Shown piece after piece: positions 59,240-64,000 of a stretch of DNA of 64,000 nucleotides; position 1 is the first letter of the stretch; each line of letters starts with the position of its first letter. The notes beneath the pieces are model-generated. The model saw nothing but the letters and a program-made list of their open reading frames with translations. It did not search any database and was not told the DNA's origin. Source of the stretch: JAXMHB01 sp046346965 (lineage in GTDB: Bacteria; Pseudomonadota; Gammaproteobacteria; Xanthomonadales; SZUA-5); contig JAXMHB010000006.1 of the NCBI GenBank assembly GCA_046346965.1, forward strand, positions 209,907-273,906. Reading direction: 5' to 3'. A program made the translations under genes and the position numbers.

Positions 59240-60045
59240 GGGCACTGCTCGCGCTGTCTCTGCTGTCCTTTGGTCTGTGCGCGGCAGAACTGCCCGCCGG
59301 GCTGCGCCTCGATCAGCCACTGCGCCAGGGCCAGCTGGTGATCGGCCACACCGAGGCCGACGCCCGCGTCAGCGTCGATCAGCGCAATCTGCGCGTGGAC
59401 GCGCAGGGCCGCTTCGTCTTCGGCCTCGGTCGCGACCAGACCCGCGTGGTGCTGTGCGTGCGTCTGGCGCAGGACAGCGCGGCCCGCTGCGCCGGCATGC
59501 CGGTGGCCACGCGCCAGTACGCCATCGAGCGCGTCGACGGCTTGCCGCAGTCCACGGTCACGCCCAATCCGGCGGAAGAGGCGCGCATTGAACGCGAGAA
59601 TGCGCTGATCGCCGCCGCCCGCCAGCGTGACGATGCGCGCAGCGACTTTGCCGCCGGCTTCGTGCGTCCGGCCGCCGGTCGCTACAGCGGCGTCTATGGC
59701 AGCCAGCGCATCCTGAACGGTGAACCCAAGAGCCCGCACATGGGCCTCGACATGGCCGCCCCGGCCGGCACCCCGATCCGCGCGCCCGCCGCCGGCGTGG
59801 TGACGCTGGTGCATCCGGATATGCTGCTGACCGGACAAACGGTGATCGTCGACCATGGCCACGGCGTCAGCACCGTCTACATCCACATGAGCCGCACCGA
59901 TGTGCACGAGGGCCAGCAGCTGCGCCAGGGCGATCCGATCGGCGCCATCGGCATGACCGGCCGCGCCAGCGGACCGCATCTGCACTGGGGTCTGAACTGG
60001 TTCGACGTGAAACTCGATCCCGCCTACGTACTGCCGTCGAAATAG
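59236..60045 (+). CDS. M23 family metallopeptidase
   Basis: 269 residues with a signal peptide (1-17), acting on peptidoglycan in the periplasm. The LytM domain is in the C-terminal half: zinc ligands H and D in SPHMGLDMAAPAG and the HxH in GPHLHWG are all present, so it should be an active endopeptidase rather than an EnvC/NlpD-type activator. The N-terminal 120 residues form a beta-rich domain ahead of it. Its start overlaps the dihydroorotase stop, an odd functional pairing. Confidence 0.9.
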   Translation: MRALLALSLLSFGLCAAELPAGLRLDQPLRQGQLVIGHTEADARVSVDQRNLRVDAQGRFVFGLGRDQTRVVLCVRLAQDSAARCAGMPVATRQYAIERVDGLPQSTVTPNPAEEARIERENALIAAARQRDDARSDFAAGFVRPAAGRYSGVYGSQRILNGEPKSPHMGLDMAAPAGTPIRAPAAGVVTLVHPDMLLTGQTVIVDHGHGVSTVYIHMSRTDVHEGQQLRQGDPIGAIGMTGRASGPHLHWGLNWFDVKLDPAYVLPSK

Positions 60046-60065
60046 TCTTTCACAGGGGAAAGTCG

Positions 60066-60533
60066 ATGAATTTCAAATACCTGGCGCCGCTGGCGCTGTT
60101 GCTCGCCGCCTCCGCACCGGCCCATGCCGAGTTTGAAGTCAGCTACGCCCACGTCGACGAAATCGACGGCGAAGTCTCGCAGGGCTTCTTTGCCACCTGG
60201 CTGCGGCCGGTCGAGCGCTGGCGCGAGGCCGGCGTCTACAGCGAGGTCTTCGTCGGCGGCATTCGTGGCCGTGACGGCTTCCCCGGTCGCGACGACGAGG
60301 ACGTGTATTTCGTCGGCGCCGGGCTGCGCAAGCACTGGGGCGGCTTCTATCTGGGCGGCGGCGTCGCCGTGCTCGATCACAGCAACAGCCTGCTCTCCAG
60401 CCGCGGCCAGTTCGTCACCTCGCTGGGCTGGACTCACAAGCATCTGGCGCTGGGCTTCCGTCATGTCTCCAACGCCAATACCGGCGGCAACAACGACGGC
60501 GAAAACCTGCTGACGCTGGGCTATCGCTGGTAA
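60066..60533 (+). CDS. PagL-like lipid A 3-O-deacylase (outer-membrane barrel)
   Basis: 155 residues with a signal peptide (1-21). The barrel strands end with an aromatic C-terminus (W155), the outer-membrane insertion signal. GFRHVSNANTGGNNDGEN carries H133, S135 and E146, matching the His-x-Ser...Glu catalytic set of PagL, with the acid one residue closer than in the Pseudomonas enzyme. PagL removes the 3-O-acyl chain from lipid A and alters its inflammatory strength. Sequence similarity in this family is low outside the motif. A GGGGAAAG ribosome site precedes the ATG. Confidence 0.78.
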   Translation: MNFKYLAPLALLLAASAPAHAEFEVSYAHVDEIDGEVSQGFFATWLRPVERWREAGVYSEVFVGGIRGRDGFPGRDDEDVYFVGAGLRKHWGGFYLGGGVAVLDHSNSLLSSRGQFVTSLGWTHKHLALGFRHVSNANTGGNNDGENLLTLGYRW

Positions 60534-60616
60534 GCGGCGCCGCGCGGGCGGCGCGCGCCTTTGCGTCGCCCGCCCGTGCTTGGTCTACTAAGCGACCTTT
60601 CGCCGGATCAGATCCC

Positions 60617-61522
60617 ATGTTGCTGCGCATCGCCACCCGCAAGAGCCAGCTCGCCCTCTGGCAGACCGAGCACGTGGCCGCCCAGCTGCGCGCGCTCGAT
60701 CCCGGCGTGCGCGTCGAACTGGTGCCCTTGTCGACGCGCGGCGACGAGGTGCTCGATCGCTCGCTCGCGGCCATCGGCGGCAAGGGGCTGTTTTTGAAGG
60801 AATTGGAGCTGGCGCTGGAACGCGGCGAAGCGGATCTGGCGGTGCACTCGCTGAAAGACGTGCCGGTCGAACTCGATCCCGGCTTCGAACTCGCCGCGAT
60901 CCTGCCGCGCGAGGATCCGGCCGACGCCTTCGTCTCCAACCACTACGCCAACCTGGACGCGCTGCCGATCGGCGCGGTGGTCGGCACCTCCTCGCTGCGG
61001 CGGCTGGCGCAGCTCAAGGCGCGCCGACCCGATCTGCAGATCCGCGATCTGCGCGGCAACGTCAACACCCGGCTGGCCAAGCTGGACGACGGCCAGTACG
61101 ACGCCATCGTGCTGGCAGTGGCCGGCCTGAAGCGCCTGGGCATGGGCGCGCGCATCCGCGATCGCCTGCTGCCGCCGGACTGGCTGCCGGCCGCGGCGCA
61201 AGGCGCCATCTGCATCGAAATCCGCAGCGAAGCCGCCGCCGTCGCGGGGCTGGTGCGCCGGCTGCACGATGAGGACACCCACGCGCGCATCCTCGCCGAG
61301 CGTGCCATGAACCGCGCGCTCGGCGGCAGCTGCCAGGTGCCGATCGCCGCGCTCGCCGAGCGCCAGGGCGACCGGCTGCAGCTGCAGGGACTGGTCGGCA
61401 ACGCCGACGGCGTACTGATCCGCGCCGACGCCAGCGGCCCCGCCGACGCCCCCGAAGCACTCGGCCAGCGCGTCGCCGACATGCTCAACGCGCGCGGCGC
61501 GGCCGCACTGCTCGCAGGCTAA
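60617..61522 (+). CDS. hemC: Porphobilinogen deaminase (hydroxymethylbilane synthase)
   Basis: 301 residues. Catalytic D81 in HSLKDVP, the substrate-binding arginines in GTSSLRRLAQL and DLRGNVNTRL, and C239 in GGSCQVP, which holds the dipyrromethane cofactor, are all present. The enzyme makes hydroxymethylbilane for heme, including the precursor of heme d1 required by NirS. No hemD is adjacent on the right; a repeat-filled gap follows. Confidence 0.97.
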   Translation: MLLRIATRKSQLALWQTEHVAAQLRALDPGVRVELVPLSTRGDEVLDRSLAAIGGKGLFLKELELALERGEADLAVHSLKDVPVELDPGFELAAILPREDPADAFVSNHYANLDALPIGAVVGTSSLRRLAQLKARRPDLQIRDLRGNVNTRLAKLDDGQYDAIVLAVAGLKRLGMGARIRDRLLPPDWLPAAAQGAICIEIRSEAAAVAGLVRRLHDEDTHARILAERAMNRALGGSCQVPIAALAERQGDRLQLQGLVGNADGVLIRADASGPADAPEALGQRVADMLNARGAAALLAG

Positions 61523-61531
61523 GCGCCCGAA

Positions 61532-61620
61532 GGCGCCGCTCCCGCGGCGCTGCTCTTGATCTGGAGGGCGCCGCTCCCGCGGCGCTGCTCTTGATCTGGA
61601 GGGCGCCGCTCCCGCGGCGC
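61532..61620. repeat. 35 bp tandem of REP-like palindromes, three units
   Basis: GGCGCCGCTCCCGCGGCGC occurs at 61532, 61567 and 61602, each followed by TGCTCT(T/C)GATC. The unit is a REP subfamily in which the hairpin loop is CTCCCG. It lies 10 bp past the hemC stop, so it may also serve as a 3' end structure. Confidence 0.75.
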
Positions 61621-61691
61621 TGCTCTCGATCCGTTCTTTGTGGGCAGCCAACCGCTGGAGCCTCCGTCCCCGGCGCCACACCCAACAGGAG

Positions 61692-61710
61692 GGCGCCGCT
61701 CCCGCGGCGC
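61692..61710. repeat. REP-like palindrome copy
   Basis: GGCGCCGCTCCCGCGGCGC preceded by GGAG; same subfamily as the tandem at 61532. Confidence 0.6.
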
Positions 61711-61768
61711 CACACACGACGACGAAGCCACCGGCCAGCGCACCTCGCGCTGCACTCAACTCCTCGGC

Positions 61769-61934
61769 GTCATTGCGAGCCCCAGCGGCGCCGCCAGGCG
61801 CTGCTGGGGCGTGGCAATCCAGCTTTGCGCCTATGCAATGCCGACCGTCCGCCGCAACCATCTCGCAGCAGCCAAAGCCGAACCTGGATTGCCACAGTCC
61901 TCATCCGCGCCGCGGACGAGGACTTCGCAATGAC
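61769..61934. repeat. 166 bp nested palindromic element (MITE-like)
   Basis: Outer pair GTCATTGCGAG (61769-61779) and CTTCGCAATGAC (61923-61934); inner pair GTGGCAATCCAG (61811-61822) and CTGGATTGCCAC (61884-61895), both perfect or near-perfect inverted repeats. Each flank also has its own hairpin: CCCCAGC..GCTGGGG on the left and GTCCTC-A-TCCGCG-C-CGCGGA-C-GAGGAC on the right. The whole can fold as a cruciform with side hairpins. CATTGCGAG/GGCAATCCAG elements are known as dispersed repeats in several proteobacteria. Confidence 0.8.
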
Positions 61935-61974
61935 GCCGGCGCCGCTGTCGCTCTGCGCTTTTCCAGGACCACAA

Positions 61975-62000
61975 GGCGCCGGAGGACCGGCGCCCTCCTC
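61975..62000. repeat. REP-like palindrome copy
   Basis: GGCGCCGGAGGACCGGCGCC followed by CTCCTC (core stem GGCGCCGG/CCGGCGCC), like the copy at 48118. Confidence 0.65.
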
Positions 62001-62025
62001 AAAGCCACCATCCGCCGCCCAGGAG

Positions 62026-62044
62026 GGCGCCGCTCCCGCGGCGC
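62026..62044. repeat. REP-like palindrome copy next to phhA
   Basis: GGCGCCGCTCCCGCGGCGC preceded by GGAG, 9 bp beyond the stop codon of the minus-strand phenylalanine hydroxylase gene. It may stabilise or end that transcript. Confidence 0.6.
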
Positions 62045-62052
62045 CGCACGCG

Positions 62053-62943
62053 CTACACGTCGCCGTCGGCAATCCAGCCCTCGCCCGTCCCGCGCGTCAG
62101 CACGCGGTCGCCGTCCTGGATCGAACCCGCCGGAAATGCGCTGGCACCCTTGAGCTTGTAGTAGATCGGACCGAAGTCCGGATCGACTGTCGCGCGGAAC
62201 AACTGCTCGAAGCTGTCGATGACGAAGTACGTCTTCTGGAAGCTATCGATGCGATAGCGCGTGCGCATCACCCGCTCCACATCGAAACCGAGGCGGTTGG
62301 GCGCGGCGCTCTCCAGCGAGTACAGGCTCTCGCTCTTGCTCGACAGGATGCCGGAGCCGTAAATGCGCAAGCCGGCGTCGGTCTGGATCAGCCCGAACTC
62401 CACCGTGTACCAATACAGCCGGGTCAGCTCGGTCAACGGCTCGCTGCCATAGCGCGCGGCCTTCAAACCGCCCTCGCCATAGGCCTGCATATAGTCGGCA
62501 AACACCGGCAGCAGCAGCAGCGGCACATGGCCGAACAAATCGTGGAACAGATCCGGCTCGCTGATGTAGTCGATCTGCTCGGGCTTGCGGATCCACCAGG
62601 TCACCGGAAAACGCCGGTTGGCGAGATGCTCGAAGAACGTCAGCTCCGGCAGCAGCCCTTCCACCGCAATCAGCTCCCAACCGGTGGCCTGTTTCAAGAT
62701 CGGATTGAGATCAGTGAACTTCGGGATCGCATGCTGATTCATGCCGAGGCGCGCGATGCCGTCGAAGAACTCCGCGCACGCCCGGCCCGGCAGCAAGGCC
62801 ATTTGGCGCTCGAACAGGGTTTCCCAGGTGCGATGCTCGGTAGCGGTGTAGTCCGCCCAGGGTTGCTCGACTACGGCCGTGGTGTACACCGGCACATAGC
62901 CCTTGTCGGTCATTTGGTGCTCGACGCGGCGGGGTTGATCCAT
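62053..62943 (-). CDS. phhA: Phenylalanine 4-monooxygenase
   Basis: 296 residues; the pterin-dependent iron enzyme turns phenylalanine into tyrosine. The facial triad is visible: H134 and H139 in FHDLFGH and E182 in WYTVEFG. The fold segments GYVPVYTTAVVEQPW and YGSGILSSKSESLYSLES are typical of the bacterial single-domain form (normal length 260-300). It is divergent from an Lrp/AsnC regulator, as is common for phhA in related bacteria, where the regulator controls aromatic amino acid breakdown. phhB was not seen in the window. Confidence 0.95.
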   Translation of the reverse strand: MDQPRRVEHQMTDKGYVPVYTTAVVEQPWADYTATEHRTWETLFERQMALLPGRACAEFFDGIARLGMNQHAIPKFTDLNPILKQATGWELIAVEGLLPELTFFEHLANRRFPVTWWIRKPEQIDYISEPDLFHDLFGHVPLLLLPVFADYMQAYGEGGLKAARYGSEPLTELTRLYWYTVEFGLIQTDAGLRIYGSGILSSKSESLYSLESAAPNRLGFDVERVMRTRYRIDSFQKTYFVIDSFEQLFRATVDPDFGPIYYKLKGASAFPAGSIQDGDRVLTRGTGEGWIADGDV

Positions 62944-63076
62944 GGCAGCAGCTCCGGCGGCAGGTGCTGCATACCTTAGCGCCCCTGGATGGCTGCGTGC
63001 ATGCATTGCTTGCGTGCCGCACCGTCGTCCACGCAAGATTGCTGCGTCCCCATCGCCCGAGGCGCATGAATCCATC

Positions 63077-63541
63077 GTGGACGCACTGGACCGCATCGAC
63101 CACCGCCTGCTCGCGCTGCTGCAGCGCGACGCCCGCCTCACCCACGCCGAACTGGCCGAGCAAGTCGCCCTCTCGCCCTCCGCCTGCCTGCGTCGGGTGC
63201 AGAAACTCGAACGCCTGGGCGTCATCCGCGGCTATCGCGCCCTCATCCATCCCCCCGCCCTCGGCCTCACGCTCACCGCCTTTGTGCGCGTGCAGCTGGA
63301 ACGCCACGACTCTGTCCACGTCCAGCGCTTCGCCGATCTGGTGTCCGGCTGGGACGACGTCATCGCCTGCTACGCGCTCACCGGCGACATGGATTACCTG
63401 CTGCACGTCCTGGTCAGCGATCTCGCCCATTTCAACGACTTCATCATGCGCGAACTGCTCAAACACGGCGGCGTCCGCGACGTGAATTCGAGTTTTGTGC
63501 TGGGCACGGTGAAGGCGGATCGAGGCGTACCGGTGCGCTAA
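63077..63541 (+). CDS. Lrp/AsnC family transcriptional regulator
   Basis: 154 residues. The N-terminal winged helix reads DALDRIDHRLLALLQRDARLTHAELAEQVALSPSACLRRVQKLERLGVIRGYRALI, and the RAM ligand domain (about 65-150) has VQLERHDSV, GDMDYLLHVLVSDLAHFNDF. The start is taken as GTG; the only in-frame ATG lies 45 codons upstream, inside the phhA start, and the intervening sequence is not protein-like. Position suggests control of phhA by phenylalanine or tyrosine. Confidence 0.9.
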   Translation: MDALDRIDHRLLALLQRDARLTHAELAEQVALSPSACLRRVQKLERLGVIRGYRALIHPPALGLTLTAFVRVQLERHDSVHVQRFADLVSGWDDVIACYALTGDMDYLLHVLVSDLAHFNDFIMRELLKHGGVRDVNSSFVLGTVKADRGVPVR

Positions 63542-63718
63542 AAGGGAAAACGGGAAAGGGCGTGGGCGTGCGGGCGGTGAGGCTGACCGACCTTGGGATC
63601 AGAAGCGAGCGCCGACATCCGAAGGCTTTTCGCTGTTCGCATTGCGCAACGAACGCAACGACGTGTAGCTTGCGTTTGCACTATCAGCCCGCCCCAAAAA
63701 CTACGGAAAACTCAGCCC

Positions 63719-64000
63719 ATGCCGCCCCCGTACAGGTCTGATCAGCGCACGCGTCCTGCTTGCGATCCCACCAATCGAGCGATAGCCGCAATGCTGAGCG
63801 CTGCCGTTGCTGGATCACTGGGACTCGCAGTGTCTGCGTGGGCCAATGCGTCGCAGATAGGACCGATTCTCATGGACACTGCGGTCGATATGCAATTCGA
63901 CGCCCAACAAATGAGGTCGATCGTTGAGTCGCGAAGCCGGAAGGGCGCTATCGTACGCCAGTTTACCCGAGCCGACGGCGTTCAATTGTTCACTTTACTC
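63719..64000 (+). CDS. Partial ORF for an exported protein, runs off the window
   Basis: 94 codons open to the right edge with no stop. Residues 25-44 (MLSAAVAGSLGLAVSAWANA) look like a signal peptide, so the true start may be the ATG at 63791 rather than the one at 63719. The rest (MDTAVDMQFDAQQMRSIVESRSRKGAIVRQF) is hydrophilic. No family is recognised. Base composition from about 63600 onward is less G+C-rich than the rest of the window. Confidence 0.5.
   Translation, partial: MPPPYRSDQRTRPACDPTNRAIAAMLSAAVAGSLGLAVSAWANASQIGPILMDTAVDMQFDAQQMRSIVESRSRKGAIVRQFTRADGVQLFTLL

Larger units (their letters stand above)
61523..62052. other. 530 bp repeat mosaic downstream of hemC
   Basis: No gene is supported. 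The gap holds a three-unit 35 bp REP tandem (61532-61620), single REP-like copies at 61692, 61975 and 62026, and a 166 bp nested palindrome (61769-61934). Reading frames across it are repeat-derived. Confidence 0.7.

Noticed and set aside
61591..62979. 462-codon plus-strand frame across the hemC-phhA gap
   Set aside because: Built from REP-like repeats and the antisense of phhA; no protein-like character.

Overview
The window is chromosomal DNA from a strongly G+C-rich gammaproteobacterium. The gene content (AceK, paired POT peptide transporters, DUF885 peptidase, CSLREA beta-helix protein, PagL-like protein, phenylalanine hydroxylase with a divergent Lrp regulator, and secreted proteins ending in short DGxE or NGFE tails) points to the Lysobacterales/Xanthomonadales, most likely near Rhodanobacteraceae. 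That placement is inferred from gene content and protein style, not from a database search. I saw no rRNA, tRNA, prophage, transposase, conjugation gene or CRISPR array. Genes are densely packed, with many ATGA or TGATG translational couplings.

Layout. 1-1.5 kb: start of the F-type ATP synthase operon on the minus strand (atpI-atpB-atpE, cut by the window edge) with a good sigma70-like promoter. 1.8-4.3 kb: a signalling trio (cNMP-FHA, coiled coil-degenerate FHA, STAS). An FHA-PP2C phosphatase at 26.5 kb could belong to the same network. 4.3-7 kb: beta-helix secreted protein, membrane protein, DNA-deoxyinosine glycosylase. 7-9.1 kb: cytochrome cd1 nitrite reductase (nirS) with an extra fused cytochrome c domain, a candidate FNR/DNR box and a clear terminator, but no heme d1 genes beside it. 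9.3-17.7 kb: secreted proteins of unknown function, an M1 aminopeptidase, and a coupled DUF3142 lipoprotein/CGPDF protein pair. 17.8-26.4 kb: SRPBCC and DUF1761 proteins, an AraC regulator opposite nnrU, two POT transporters, YafK L,D-transpeptidase, DUF885 peptidase, MAPEG protein. 28.3-43 kb: IPT/TIG secreted protein, aceK, an NDUFA9-like oxidoreductase, mutM, LOG protein, DUF4124 protein, SWIM-SNF2 helicase, argS with a SPOR protein, YheT-like hydrolase with a PlsC-like acyltransferase. 43-52.6 kb: unknown secreted proteins, an O-antigen ligase-like protein, cytochrome b561, FHS sugar transporter, a carboxymuconolactone decarboxylase-type enzyme opposite an AraC regulator, and a lipoprotein. 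52.9-57.4 kb: ECF sigma, anti-sigma-like protein and two exported HEAT-repeat proteins, then an OmpA-type protein. 57.9-64 kb: dihydroorotase, M23 peptidase, PagL-like protein, hemC, phenylalanine 4-hydroxylase, Lrp/AsnC regulator, and a partial exported ORF at the right edge.

The least ordinary content is intergenic. Several unrelated repeat families lie between genes, and at least three are built the same way: low-complexity or G-tract arms facing each other in inverted orientation around a 60-170 bp centre. The families are a G-tract family (28.1, 43.1, 47.9, 56.3, 57.5 kb), a GGCACGAGGGCACG family (52.6-52.9 kb) and an A+T-rich GTGAAAA family (33.8-33.95 kb). A REP-like family (reverse-complement consensus GGAGGGCGCCGSTCC..GGCGCC) recurs at 9, 23, 48 and 61-62 kb, and a 166 bp nested palindrome lies at 61.77-61.93 kb. 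These elements are the best candidates for something not yet described.
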